A DNA stretch of 64,000 nucleotides from positions 496,125 to 560,124 of the forward strand of contig NC_030993.1 of the NCBI RefSeq assembly GCF_000149955.1, read 5' to 3'. The notes beneath the pieces were generated by a model, which saw nothing but the letters and a program-made list of their open reading frames with translations, was not told where the DNA came from and did not search any database. Within the stretch, counting starts at the first letter, position 1, and each line of letters starts with the position of its first letter. The stretch comes from Fusarium oxysporum f. sp. lycopersici 4287. Its lineage: Eukaryota > Ascomycota > Sordariomycetes > Hypocreales > Nectriaceae. The position numbers and the translations under genes were made by a program. Positions 1-12,611 of this stretch are shown in pieces.

Positions 1-339
1 AGTTGTGGAGGGTTAGCGAGAGCGAGAAGTGCGTTTACAGGATGGAGATTGGTACGCCTGCTGCTTGTGACTTTTCGAGATGGGATGTTGGAAGTCAGCC
101 CAAGAAGCCCAGATCTCGAGATGAGCTATAGACAGGAGCAGAGAGGGGAGAGGGCTAGAATGTTGGGAACATACAATGCTGGTTAAGATAGAATACAACA
201 CGACTCGGTTCAATACTCGTATTATACATGCATGAAATATTTGTAACGTCTAAGAAACGTTCCTGATATCAACAACCCCCCAACTCCCGCACCTTGAAGC
301 AAATACCAACCCCTCAGCAACTCTCTTCTTCTGCAGAAT
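1..339. other. Intergenic, downstream of TOR
   Basis: This stretch lies 3' of the TOR stop codon and runs to the window edge. The short open frames in it have no recognisable protein features. I see no gene, RNA or repeat. Confidence 0.5.
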
Positions 340-3300
340 CTACCAGAAGCTGCACCATCCTATGTAGTGCTGGCACAGATTCTCCAGCTTCGTAGCCTCC
401 ATGATCAACTTGTTGACCTGCGCAATGACATCCAGCTCCTCGTTGTTCTTAAAGTCACGACCCGTAAGCTTCTGCTGCACACGGTCCAGCACCTCCACCG
501 CCCTCGCGTTCTGGCTCTCTACCTCTGGTGCGCCGCCATTTGTCATGGCCTCGCCCGCTGAACTGTTTGTTCGGGCGCGTGCGCGGGTCTGAATTGATGG
601 TTCAGGGGCGTTGAGGAGTTCACTTGGCGCGACGTCGCTGTCGAGGATGGATTGGCGACGCGCGCGGACTCCGCCTGGGACGGGCATGGCTGTGTCGCGA
701 TCAGAGTTGAAGTTGGGGCCTGTTGGGGATGCGGCGTTTGTGAGACGCCATGTAAGGAGAGGATCATGGATGAACTGTGAATGTCAGTATGAGATGTATC
801 AATCTGGAGAGGGGGGTGACTTACCGCTTCGAGAACAGCCATGACGCTCTCTTTGTTATCTCGTAGAACCCTCATCACGTTCTCGCATGTGATTCTAAAG
901 CTACCCTCGATGTTGCTAACCTCCATAGCATAGGTCAGCATGCGAGTGAGTCGGAAAGGAACCCTCTCCGGGTATTTCTCTCTCTTCATCGCCACCTCGA
1001 AACAATCACCGAAATCAATGTGGATGATCTTTCCAGTGACGCGGTCAAGCATCAAGTTGGAAGGATGACGATCACCCAGTCCCAGAATATATCCCACCAT
1101 GGACATGACACCGAGAGAACGAGTGTAGTTGGTTCGTCTCTCAAGCCAAGCCTCAGAAGACTTTGACTTGAGCCAGAGAACACGGTACAGATCCTGCCCG
1201 GTGGTGTTGTCGAGCGCATAACCGAACACCTCGACTTTCTGCATCAAGGTGAGGTTATCGTAGTCAGGCGCCATCTGGAGCATGATGCGGTGTTCAATGT
1301 TGAGCAGGATCTTGCGACTCTCACGATACTCCCTAATAAGAACGTGGAGGGTGTCGCTGTTAGGAACCCACCCGAGCAGACCGCTATTCTGCGAGAGCGG
1401 GATGGCAGGGTAGCGCTGGATGTTGAGATGGCGCTTGAAGCACTCCGAGTCGTGGGCGAGGAGGGTGTTACAGAGGCCGAACAGCTGCATAACTCGTTCG
1501 TCCTGGCGGATATCCTCGTGGCCCTTTAGCAGGAACGCGTACGACTTTCCGTCACTGCCGTTGACGTTGAGCTTTCGTGGACGTTGCTTAGAGTTGATAA
1601 CACTAAAAGTTGTGTCAAAGGACATTATCCTCACGATGGGCTGTCCGCTCTTGTATGTTCCTGGAACTGCCAGGTCCAGGTTCTTGGCGTTGAGGAGCTT
1701 GGGCGAGCAGTACGTCAACTCCAGGGTGGTGACCTGAGGTAGCTGCCTACTTATTCTGCGGAATACCTGATAATACAGATCCCACGCCTGGTTCAGGTCG
1801 TTGACGTCTTGACTTGTCTCGTACTGTCGGCACCAATCTTGTGCCTCCTTAAGATCTCGCCCGAAAGCCTGTGCGAAAGAGATCTCGCGCAGAGTTTCGG
1901 GTCCACGCTCCAGAAGTTCGTGTAGAGGCGCAAGTGTTGCAAACATCCCTTCAATGTTGCTATCACCAAAGTACAACCGCGAAGCTTCCTCCAATCCCTC
2001 GTGCCAGAGCTCATGCCACAAGACAGCGACGCGAATCAGTTCATGACTGACTATGTCGGCTTGAGCGACCAGGTTTGCGCTGTGCTGCCTCATGCTATCC
2101 ATAATTTGAGCTGCAGAACGAGATCTACGCGTGTTCTGCCAAGATTTCATGGCGACAGTGAGAGGGTAGACCAGAGCCTGAGGATGAGCTCGCCCGACAT
2201 CTGCAAGAAGGTTGTGCACCGATTGCTGAACTCGCTTGTTAGGTTGGTTGATGCGGGCGATCAGTTGAGGAATGACTTCGAGCCATGTGTCGACGCTGAC
2301 ATTGGCAAAGCCTTCGGTAACGGCTACGTTGACATCCGAGCTTCCGCCATGGGTGAACCAGAGTGTCAATAGTCGAAGAGTATCCTGAAGCGAGCTTCCT
2401 TGTGAAAGTGCGATGGATTTGAAGAAGCCCTTGACAGCGGGAACGACATGATCAATCACCATATTGTGGTCTGTCCTCGACAAATGTCCCTCATTTCCGG
2501 CTGTGAGTGTCTGCACAATCTCGAAATTGGCCAACGCCCAGGCATGCCAGGCCTTGTACCATCGAGGGTTGTACTTGGTCGCCTGAGAGTAAGACAGAAG
2601 AATATCTTGAACCTGGGTGTACTGCCAATCATCCTTGTTCAGCGCAATCAGCCACTCTCCCTGGCGCAGATAGCACTTGGCCAAGAGGACTGTTTGGTCA
2701 TACAGCGCTCGCGAGGTATGTGGGCTTATGAGAGAAGGATCCATCGGGTTCTGGAATCCATAGTCCCCAGTGATGTTGACATCGTTACCAGCTTGGGCAG
2801 CGAGGTGGGCCCTAGCAACTTCGAGACGATGCGCAGCATCGTTGGTGAACTTGCGCAGGCAATACAGCGTCTTCTCCGGAATGTTACCCTTCTTATTGAC
2901 GGGCAGCTGCTGTCCAAGCTCCCACTGGTACTTGAGCACGGCATAGATGACCTGTGCGGCCGGTGCAGCTCTGGAGTTGGGTGCTGGCTGTCGCTGCTCA
3001 TTCCAATAAGGAATTGCTGATATCAGAGGAGCGTCAGTTCCGATGAGCTGCTTGAGCGACTTCTCAGCCAATCCCATTCGTCCAGACTTGCGGCAAAGGT
3101 TGGCAAACTTGATCCACATGTGCATGTTCTCGGTAGGTGCAATCACTATGGCACGTAGCCTGAGCATGCGCTGCCAAACCTCAACGTTCCTCTGACAACC
3201 CTTTAGTCGAGTCTCCCAGGTTCGTCGCATTATGGCCTGCTTCTTCTCGTCACATTGCTTGTAGACGATGAGCTCCTCAAGCTCTGCAAGCATCTGTACT

Positions 3301-6300
3301 CGAACGACGACTTGGTACGCCCGGTTGTAAGACTCACTAACCAACGCACTCAACTCGGTATCCAGGCCTTCACGGGCTTGCTGAACGCAGGCAATCGCCT
3401 CGCGGAACTGATTGCGGTGGAGTGCCAGAATGGCACCGAAGAAAGATCGATCGGGTGAGTATCTCTTGAGCGATGAAAGATAGTTGTCCATGGAGTCCCA
3501 CTTATTCAAACCCCATGCAGCAGCCGTGGCGAGAGGGGCAATCATTCTCTGGACTTCAGGCGTAGAGTTGGCCCAAGTGCTGCCAGTCAAAGATGCCAAA
3601 GCCTCCCACTCTCCCAAAGCATGCAAACAACGCATCTTACCCATGACAATGTCAACGGGTATCGCCTGATCCTCAGGCACCTCTTCCTCACGCTTTTCAT
3701 AAAACGCCAGCGCCTCTTCCCAACGCTCCAGCTTCTCAAACCAGGTCTCCCGCAGCTGGATGCCTTCCTTATACAGCTGAGCTTTGCGAAGAATACCAAT
3801 GGCGGCATCGGACTGTTGGAGCTGATTGTTGATAACGATCAGGGCCTCGACTGCACCGCTGCTCTGGTCTTGCAGGAACTCGAGTTCCTTGTAGTGCAAG
3901 GCCTTTGCGTACGCGTGACAGCGAGCTGCCTCCCTACCGAGAACTCGAATGTCAATCGGCAAAGCCTTGTCGTCATGCTCCATAAACTCGGCGAGGTTGA
4001 GTAGAAGGCCAAGCAGATCGGGTGGAACGTTCTCGGATTTTATAGCGCTCTCAATGTTCTGGATGAGCTCGTCTTGGAACTGTTCATAAAGCTCGCTCCA
4101 GCAAGATACGAACGCTGAGTTAAAGAGCTCTCGAGCCAGAGGTAGATACACGCTGGCGAGGCTGGCGCAAGCTCGGAGAGCATGGTTTGGTGACTCGGTA
4201 AGCAAAGTTGTACTGAAACGTCGTAGCCACTCTTGCCAATCCTCCTTTGTGGATTTGCCCTTAGTGTCCCAAGCAGCCTTTAAATGAATAGCATTCATCT
4301 CCAGCTTCTTAGTGCCTTGATCCGCAAAAGGAGTCTCGTCTGCGCCATCAGCAAAGCCAGCTCCAGAGCTCAAGTCCTGGGGCAGAACCTCTCCCTTTTG
4401 AAGTTTGCTCACAAGCAGCTCGTAATTGGAGTGCTGGATCTGGTGCTGATTGATGGTCTTGTTGACAGTACCCATGAAGTGTAGATAGTCTTTGCCCAGC
4501 TGTTGGATGAGCGCACAGAGCGTATCTAGAGCAGCGGTACGGAGGACAGGCTCACCCATGTCCAAGACGCGTGTAAGAGGGTGGATGATCTTCGCAGCGA
4601 AGTCGTTAAGGTTCACTTGGCGAGAGATCTTGCCGATCGTATCGATGGCCTGCTTTCTGATGAATGTAGGCTGACCTTGCTTCTCGAATGTCCTGACGAT
4701 GACGGGAATGATGAGATGCATGTACTCCTCAGCGCTTGCGCCAAACACCAAGAAGGCGTGCATTACCCTCTCTGATGGTGTGCGCTTGGCGGAAGTATCC
4801 TTGTCGAGAACACCGAGCATCAGTGGTAGCAGCCCAGCCAGGTAAATCTTGAATTCGCCTTCAAGCGACCTCGAAATGGCCTCAACCAGGGACAAAATCG
4901 TAGTCTGTAGTGAAGGTGAGGTATGCCAGTATTCCTGCAGGATCTCGACAATTGACGGCAGGTAATTTCTTATATGTTGTCGCACAATGCTAACGAGGGT
5001 GGCCAGTTGATTGAAGTAAGACTCAAGTCTCGTAGAGGTCGCCGATCGTATCACCTGCAGGAATGCCGGTATGATTCTATCAAGGAACGACACACACTCC
5101 AAGCCAAGGGTGCGGAAAATGTTCATGATCGCTTCAATCACGGCGGCGTGGTGCTGGACCAACGAAGAGTCCTTCAGGATCTGGAGAAGAGCATTAATCA
5201 CAACAGTCGGGAAGTACTCTTTGTTAGAGGGTGTCAATCCGGTCATCATGAGAGAAATGTCTGTTAGTTGGTTGGCCTCGCCACGTCGGGAATCGGGGGT
5301 TCGTTCCTCGGCCTGATCTGGTGTCAATAGTTGCATCAATTTTCGCCATTTCGCCAGATTTACCTGGTGTTTGTAAGGATCCAGAGCGCCAAGAATACCC
5401 ATCAGTTTGATTGTCTCCTGTCGCAGGGGTACTTGTTGTCCTTCGGTTCGGATGATGCTCTGTAAAATTTCGAGCAGCTGTGGGTATTCGATGTATGGTT
5501 GAATGACGTATCCTGAATTGCTCGCAAGCTGTCCCAGAGCATGTAGAGCGGCACCTCGTTTTGCGTTCGAGCTCTGATCCTGTAGCGCATCAAGAATGAT
5601 TGGCATCAGTCGATCCTTGTACGGCATCATATCCTCACCGCCCACAGTCGCAAGCTCACCAATGGCCTTGAGAATGGTAGCAGCAACAGAAGGGTTACTG
5701 TCCTTGGCTTTGGGGAGAAGTACTGAAATCATGGGCTCAACATAGGGCTTGATGAGGGATTGCGCGTTTTGAACCAAGAGGCTCAACAGCTTTGCGCTCT
5801 CCTCCTTGTTCCTGGCGACATCGGAAAACTCGAGCTCAGTAAGCATTTGGATGAGAGTCTTTCGTAGTGAAGGAATGACATATGCTGGGTTGTACCTAGC
5901 CAAGCGACCGATAATAGAGATGGCGACTTCTCTGATAGAGAAGACCTCGTCGTTGAGCGCAAAGAACAGGATACGAATGTTTTCGGCCTTGGCCAAGTGT
6001 CTGTCAAATCGTTCGTCGAGAGCCGCCAGAACTGTCCGCCTGATATTCGGTTCAGGGTCTGAGACTCCGACTGTGAGAAGTTTCTCAATCACATCACCCA
6101 CAACCTGAAGCGCATGGTAACTGGTCTGATTGACGATCGGATCGCGAACGTATAATTGGCAGCATGTCAAGGCCGCTGCCTCACGGATTTCTGGATCCTC
6201 GTCTTCAACGTACTTGATTGCGACGTCTCGAACAAACTCGTTCAGAACATGTCCTGAGAAATCGAAACTACCGAGAGTGTTGAGCGCCAACTTGACCTCA

Positions 6301-7774
6301 GCCCTTCGGTGCTCATAAGCGTGGGGGTCTTTTGCGTCTTTGGGAATAATCGGGACTGAGCTGAGAGTATTTGGTTGTGGAGCGCCAAGGGGTTTAAATG
6401 GCTCACCGCAGAGAACTACGCTGAGCATATCAAGTAGTCTCTCCTGGATCGTTGGCTTAACCGGGGGGATGTAGAAGGCCATATCGACGAGAGCCTGTGT
6501 GAGCTTGGGGGTAAGATCGCACGCAAAGATGGGATCTAAGAGTGCCTCCATGTATTTGCTGAGCGTCTGACCAACAGCGACAGCAAGGCGACTAATGCAG
6601 TCAAAGACAGGGTCGACTGAACCTCTCTTGCGAGACTGGAGGCTGAGACCTTCGCGCACATAGATCAAGACGCCATCGAGGTACGGAGCAATAGCGCTTT
6701 TCACCGAAATTGGCTATGTTACCCAATAGCAAGGAAAGCGTCGTTACGCTCCTTGTCCTTCTTCAACATGCCGGACAGGTATACCATGAATTTGTGCAGC
6801 CAAGTGTGCGCAAAGTCAGCTGGCGAGTAGCTGGCAAGGTCTGGGATCAAAAGAACCACAGTCTTTCGAATAGTCGGATCTCTGTGGTCCTTGTGTTTGA
6901 AGACAATTTCACATGCTTCTTGGTAATGTTCCTGCATGTACATAGCTCCTTGCTCAAGCAGTTCCTTCAACACCAGTAACGAGCCATGGATCGATTCGAC
7001 AGTGTTCACCTTGAGACCGGATCTCGCCTCGTTGTAAATCTTATCCATCCATATTTGCTTCATCTCCTGGTCTCGTTCACGAAGGATACGGAAGCAGGCG
7101 CTAACTGTTTCCGCTGATGTCGCCCGAATAAGCTGTCGAGGGTCTCGGAGTCCTACCCAGATCCAGTCGAAGATTGTCGGGATGTATTGATACATAAGTG
7201 TCGGGGCACTACGGGCCAGTTCGCGAAGGACAAGCACAGCGCTATATCTCCGCTCCTCGATGCGGTCGTTCTGCAGCCACTCGAGAGCGGTGTTAACCTC
7301 TGAGTCCACCACTTCTGATATCATCGCGCCACCAGGTCGACATAACTTTCCGAGCGCGATCGCTGCCGGTTGCATAGGGTTGATGTCTTTGCCTCGAAGA
7401 ATGGTCTTGAGGTTCTGTGTGAAACGCGTGTATTTGACGCCGACGTCGACGCCATCGAAATCGATGAGCGCATCGAGGGCATAGATGCCTCCGAGCCGCT
7501 CGGACGAGTCGTTGCCATGTGTAATGAGCTGTGTGATCCTGTTGTTGACTGCGTTGTAGAAAACCTGGAATTGCTCGGGGCTAAGGTCTCGATGGCAGAC
7601 AGCTACAAGCTCGCGAAGCTGCACGGCGGATCGTTTTCGCAAATCATCGCTTGTTCTATGGGAATATTAGACCCCTTTGGCCTACCAACCGTCACATGGT
7701 GAAACCGACCTTGATTTTAGAGCGCGGGAGATGTTGTCCAGCCGGTCCAGGGCGACCTGCTGTGCTTGCGCCAT
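340..7774 (-). CDS. TOR: Target of rapamycin (TOR) PI3K-related kinase, with a frame break in the assembly
   Basis: Serine/threonine kinase at the core of TOR complexes, controlling growth in response to nutrients. Exons on the minus strand are 7774-7710, 7655-825 and 774-340. Introns of 54 and 50 bp have GTCGGT/TAG and GTAAGT/CAG ends. Allowing for two extra bases the product is about 2442 aa, normal for fungal TOR. Order: HEAT repeats, FAT, FRB domain with [18 protein letters not shown] (Ser near residue 1913, the rapamycin-contact position), kinase domain with GDRHPSN (Asp about 2216) and HIDFGD (Asp about 2235), and the FATC end HYIGWCSFW. The reading frame is broken at 6707-6724: one frame ends in LAIG-stop and the next opens 14 bases later with KSAIAPYL. 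A frame running between them reads GNIAN, so the break equals one extra base in CCC (6722-6724) and one in AAA (6707-6709). TOR is essential in fungi, so an assembly error is more likely than a dead gene. Confidence 0.96.
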
Positions 7775-8602
7775 GATGCCGTCGCGGCACTGGTGTGAGA
7801 GCGATCAGCGTCGCATGTACTTGAATATCGAGCGCTCGATCGGGGTCGGGCGTTTTCGTGGAGGAGCGTATGAGGTGGAGGGGGAGATCGTAATTAAGCT
7901 TCGAGCGAGGCAGCGCGTGCACGTGTTGTTCGTTGTGAAGGCGGCCGAGACGTTTCCAAAATACAAATACTGAAAGGAGACGCTCAGTTCAGTTGAGCGC
8001 CTTCGAGGGTAACGACCGGGGTGGTATTAAGAGAGGTGCATAGCACCGGGGAGGTTGAAGTTGGAGGTTGATGAGCTTGGGTCGGGCGGAGGTCATTAGA
8101 TGGATCAAGTTTGGAAATGGCGGGCCAGCGGTGGAGCGCTACCGCGGTGTCATCACAGTGTCAATAGGCATCAGTAATATTCAAGCAGCTTCTTTGAGAA
8201 TGCAAATTCATTGTAGGAACTATTAAAAAAGAGACATGGAGACTAACAGGAATAGGTAAATTTTAATTCCTGTTATTGAGCCTATTAAAGATTGTATGAA
8301 GGACAACGCTGAGGTCCACGTTGCAAACTGTACGGTACAAATCAATTATCACACTGTCCCGCTACTTCAAGCTTGCATCGTCCTTATCACGCTTATCGAT
8401 AAGCGCCATCTCGACTCAATTCTAGGAATCGCCTCAGTCTTCCAGAACTCTCAACTTATTCATCCACATACACCACTCCCATAACCGTCTATATCTCTCG
8501 CGCTGTCAATCCTTGTCATTGCGGATACCGAATCACTGCGCTGGTATCACCTCCCGGATCCATCACTTTCCACGATTACGCGACATCCTTAACTCATCAA
8601 TC
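7775..8602. promoter_or_regulatory. Divergent intergenic region between TOR and RTF2
   Basis: About 830 bp separate the TOR start codon (minus) from the RTF2 start codon (plus), so both promoters must lie here. A 5' leader for RTF2 with CT-rich stretches is visible near 8460-8520. No clear TATA box or palindromic operator stands out. Confidence 0.4.
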
Positions 8603-9382
8603 ATGGGTAACGACGGCGGCTCCATCCCCAAGCGTCGCGAGCTCGTCAAGAATGCGGCGCGCGCTCCTACAACATCCGAGCTGAAAGCGACGGCCCTTGA
8701 ATCGCTCTCTCACGCCTGGGCTCACTGTGCTCTCAGCGGTGAATTCCTCGACGTCGATACTCTTGTCTCCGACTGGCGCGGCCGTCTGTACAATTACGAA
8801 GCGATTATCAAAGGTCTTATGCCCTCTGATGAACCAGTTGACGTCACTCCTGCGAGCCTGGGTATCAAGTCACTACGAGACGTGACCAAGCTGAAAGTCT
8901 CCAAGAATGGCGACAAGTGGGTGTGTCCCATCTCCATGAAGGAGCTTGGCCCTGCTGTGAAGTCTGTCTACTTGGTACCCTGCGGCCATGTCTTTGCCGA
9001 TGTAGCTATGAAGGAGATCCAAGAAAAGGCATGTCCAGAGTGCGGTACTGAATTCGAGCAAGACAACATCGTTCCACTTCTTGCAAACTCCGAGGCGGAT
9101 ATCGAGCGATTGGAGAAGAGAATCGAGAACCTCAAGAGCCAAGGGCTTACACATAGCCTCAAGAAAGACAAGTCGGAAAAGAAGAAGAAGCGCAAGGGCG
9201 AGGATGTGGAGAAAGAGGACAAGGCTGCGAAGGATAAGAAGTCAGAAGATGCCAGGATAAGTGGTATCAACAATGAATTTGCGGCATCGTTAACGGCAAG
9301 AGTATTGGCTGAGCAGGATGAGAGGAATAAGAGAAGAAAGTTGGTGGCAGAGTCTGCGAGACGGGAGACTGCTAGAGGTTGA
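8603..9382 (+). CDS. RTF2: Replication termination factor 2 family protein
   Basis: Rtf2-family nuclear protein; in fission yeast Rtf2 acts at stalled replication forks, and the family also has roles in fork restart and splicing. The uninterrupted ORF encodes 259 aa. I place the start at 8603 because the protein then begins MGNDGGSIPKRRELVKNAAR, the usual Rtf2 N-terminus; an in-frame ATG at 8513 would add 30 unlikely residues. A divergent RING-like, C2HC2-type region spans roughly residues 110-160, with WVCPISMKELGP, LVPCGHVF and ACPECG. The C-terminal third is a lysine/glutamate-rich, probably disordered and nuclear-targeting segment. It is divergent from TOR and there is no sign of damage. 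Confidence 0.93.
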   Translation: MGNDGGSIPKRRELVKNAARAPTTSELKATALESLSHAWAHCALSGEFLDVDTLVSDWRGRLYNYEAIIKGLMPSDEPVDVTPASLGIKSLRDVTKLKVSKNGDKWVCPISMKELGPAVKSVYLVPCGHVFADVAMKEIQEKACPECGTEFEQDNIVPLLANSEADIERLEKRIENLKSQGLTHSLKKDKSEKKKKRKGEDVEKEDKAAKDKKSEDARISGINNEFAASLTARVLAEQDERNKRRKLVAESARRETARG

Positions 9383-10683
9383 GAATAGGATTACAGCACA
9401 TAATGATACCCAAAATCAATGAATATTTGCAACAAACGAAACGATGTGACTTTGATTGTACTCGCTCAAGATTCGTTGTTCAACGTCGGTGTCGCCTCTC
9501 TCGCTAACCAAATTGAATCCAATTGAATGGAGAGACTACAAGCATTGACGACTGTATCTTACAATGCAAAGGCAAACGAACCGTTCACAGTAAGATTCGA
9601 GTTCAAATAGACATTAATGATAATGAAGCATGCAATGAGAGTTTCTTCATCGGAGTCTCGTGAATTGTCGCACGAACTTTTGTTTGTTTGTTTGTTTGTT
9701 TGTATATTTTTCGTCTGGGTGGCTGTAACGAAGCCAGATCTCCTACTGGAGCAAAAGACGTGCTGAGCTAGCTAGGTACAGGGAAACCCCGCTTCCTTCA
9801 CCATCCAGCATACCAATGGCACAAAAGGTGCTGTATTTCTCAAGCCCGTCACCCGTCAGCGGGTTCGGGGGCAATCTACTGTCGAGCTTTTTCCACCGAC
9901 CAGAATTCTCTCACGCATCACTACATCTGCTGACGCAGTCCACAATCTCCAGTAACCAAGTTGTAGCTCGTAGTCGACTGTCGTGGCGGCAGGGAAAAAC
10001 CTTGGGAAGGAATCAGAGGCCGGCGGTGCGGCTTGCCTTCAAAGGGGAAAAACCCATCGCAATCGGCGTCGTTGATCGGGAGGATGTCGCTACCGATGCC
10101 ACGGGCACCGTCCTCCGATATCTAAGGCGTTCTGGTTCTGAGGTGCCGCCATTAGATCCGACAAAGGTGTTGTCAGAGAAGGTGAACTCTCCAAAATTCC
10201 TTCTCTGAAAACTGCTGTTAGGGAGCCGATGGCGTCCCCGCAGTATTGTGTGGCCGAGTAGCCCGTAGAAAATCCCGCTCCTAACAGTGCACTAACAGTG
10301 CGTGCCAAGAAAGAATTTTTACAGGGGAGAGTTGATTGTCGCACGAACTTCCTGTACTGACTGTTCATTTAGGGTAGCTGCTTCACTCCAACATGAAGCT
10401 TGACCAGACACAGAAGGTATGTCATTACCAAGAAAGAAATCTAAACCTGACTGTACAGAATGATCATTTTAGTAGTGTATAACTTAGGAATTAATTATGA
10501 AGAATGTAACCAAGATGCACGGCGAAGTTGAAATGATGCATTTTGCGGAGAAGTCAAAGCTCAAAGACAATAATCGTCCAGCACATAAAACAAAGTAGTC
10601 TATAAACAAACAAATCATGGGTATATAATGCATAACAGCACATCCAACAAACTCCACCTCAGTCATACCACTCATCAAATACT
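9383..10683. other. Intergenic, no convincing gene
   Basis: This 1.3-kb stretch lies between the convergent 3' ends of RTF2 (plus) and the Zn2Cys6 gene (minus). It holds a (TTTG)n microsatellite near 9679-9703 and two copies of a 16-bp direct repeat (9664 and 10334). A 130-codon open frame at 9816-10208 (plus) has no recognisable domain, and its antisense is open too, so I do not call it a gene. Confidence 0.5.
9677..9703. repeat. (TTTG)n microsatellite
   Basis: Five to six perfect tandem TTTG units in the 3' flank of RTF2. Confidence 0.9.
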
Positions 10684-12611
10684 TCAACATCTCAAAAACT
10701 CCCTCGTAACCTTCCATGACGTCTCCCCCGGCTCAGGATCTCTAAAGAACGTAACCCAAATACCACCATCATCCGCCGGTCCAATAAGCGCATTCTTAAT
10801 CCTTCTACTCTCCGACACATCATACGGCGACTCAAGATTCGCTGATTTGAGCGCCGCAGAATCCAGATGCTGAATACCTTCAAGCGCCGCAGATATTGGC
10901 GACACAGGTTCGGGCGTAGGAGTAGGAGATGAGCGACTCGACGCCAAACTGCACGGCGAGCCAGAGAGGATTTCCTCAGGTGTTGGATCGCTGAATGATG
11001 AGGGCGGGGGAGGTAAACTAGGAGGTTTTGAGACGTCGACTTTGATCTTCTTGGGATCACATGTGAAGAGGTCGAATGCCGCGTTTGCTTCGGCGGATAC
11101 TTCGCTTAAACCGCTTGGGCTTGGAGCAACGAAGGGATCCATTGTGAAGTCAAGATCAAGAGGGTAGTCGAACTCTGACTCCTCAATCTCGATGCTTCGC
11201 GCGGCGATGACAGCTGTTTCGCGTGCATGCCAGAGATTCTCCCTGCGATTGCGCATTTGGTTTCGTGTCAAGAGCTTAAGCGCTGCGCGTCTCAGGAGAG
11301 GATGGCGACATTTTATAGCTGTCCAGTACACAGGCGGTATGATCTCCGTTTCGAAGCTAAAAGGCTCGAGTTTCGCGTTGGAGGGGACAGAGCTGATAAT
11401 GGTTGATGCGAGAGTGATAATGTTCGCAAAGTTGGGTACGAACTGATCGAGCTTTGTCTCGCCTGTGTCCAAGGCAGTGGAAACCCAGATGAGAGTTGAC
11501 TGGTGATATATGCGGAGGACGTTCAGTGAGTTTTCGAGAGAAGGAGATTGAGGACTCATTGATGTTGTCACGGTGAAGGCGGCGTGCCATCGACTCAATT
11601 GCGAGAGAAGACGTTGTTGTTCATTCTGAAGCTTTCGGATCTCTTCTGGTTCGGCATTCGGATTGTAAATCGGAGCTCGAGCGCTTGTGCTAAACTGTAA
11701 GGCATCATCTAGAAGAAGATAGAGCGCATATCGAGCTTCTTCGATGGTGGCAAAGACAGCGGGCATGTCGCTCCAGCTGCGTAGGTGCGCAGGAATAGGC
11801 GCTGGTCGACTGCCGAAGAGAAAGCTCGAGAGACTGAGTCGAGCATAGACAGGCACAAGAGAATGCTTAATCATCTCCATAGCCGGTGATCTTCCATCAC
11901 CAAGCGTAGAGAGAATATGCCGTCCTTGACAAATATGCATCTGCGCCGCTGTATCGCGATCGATCAAGAACTCAACACAAATGAACAACACACAAACAAG
12001 CAGCGGCACAACAGACGGCTCACTTCTCTGTCCCCAATTCCGCAGCGACGCAATAGCATTTCCATACTCTCTAAACGCAAACCGCGTATCAATCTCCCTC
12101 AGACTCTTACTCTTGACCCCAACAGCCTCATGTAAACTGCTAATAGCGAGGATGGCATGTCGAACAGCTGGTTCGGTGGAACTCATCTTGAGAACCACGC
12201 CGCCCCAGAAACTAGCATCGATGGGACCGGAGAGAACTTTTGCAGTGCGCAGGCGGTAATGATCAAAGGCGCGTACTTCTTGGGGTGAGTCGAAGCCTGG
12301 TGCTGGGGAGAGTGATGTAGGTTCTGGGGAGGAGTTGGGGGAGGGACGGTAGCCGTCGCATTGACGGCCTGTTTTGATACATCGCAGACAATAAGGCTTG
12401 GCTTCTGTGGGTTGTTAGAAGAAGATTGGATAGAGGAATAGTGTTCGTTTACCATCACATTTTACTTTGCGAATTCTGCGGACTTGTTAGTGAATGATTT
12501 ACGTGAGCGAATGAGTTATACGAACTTGCAGGTGATGCAGCCAGTGCGGACCTTCTTACTACCCTTACGGCCTGAAGCCTTGGGCGGTGTTTGCGACGGG
12601 ACTGAATACAT
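10684..12611 (-). CDS. Zn2Cys6 fungal-type transcription regulator
   Basis: Probable sequence-specific nuclear regulator. Exons are 12611-12526, 12475-12453 and 12404-10684, and both introns interrupt the zinc cluster. The product is 609 aa. Once spliced, the cluster reads C-x2-C-x6-C-x6-C-x2-C-x6-C, with GCITCKIRKVKCDEAKPYC then LRC and GRQCDGYRP at residues about 24-55. It is preceded by a basic GRKGSKK patch. The remainder is the all-helical fungal transcription factor domain, in which SSTEPAVRHAILAISSLHEA is a typical opening stretch, followed by a Pro/Ser-rich tail. The target is unknown. No metabolic gene cluster lies next to it, so its pathway cannot be inferred. Confidence 0.88.

Noticed and set aside
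6700..6730. Programmed frameshift or mini-intron in TOR
   Set aside because: A single -1 or +1 slip cannot connect the frames because the TAA of one precedes the TAG of the other. The only GT..AG pair in the gap would be 9 bp.
9816..10208. 130-codon open frame between RTF2 and the Zn2Cys6 gene
   Set aside because: No domain, no signal peptide, and the opposite strand is open too. Composition does not look coding.
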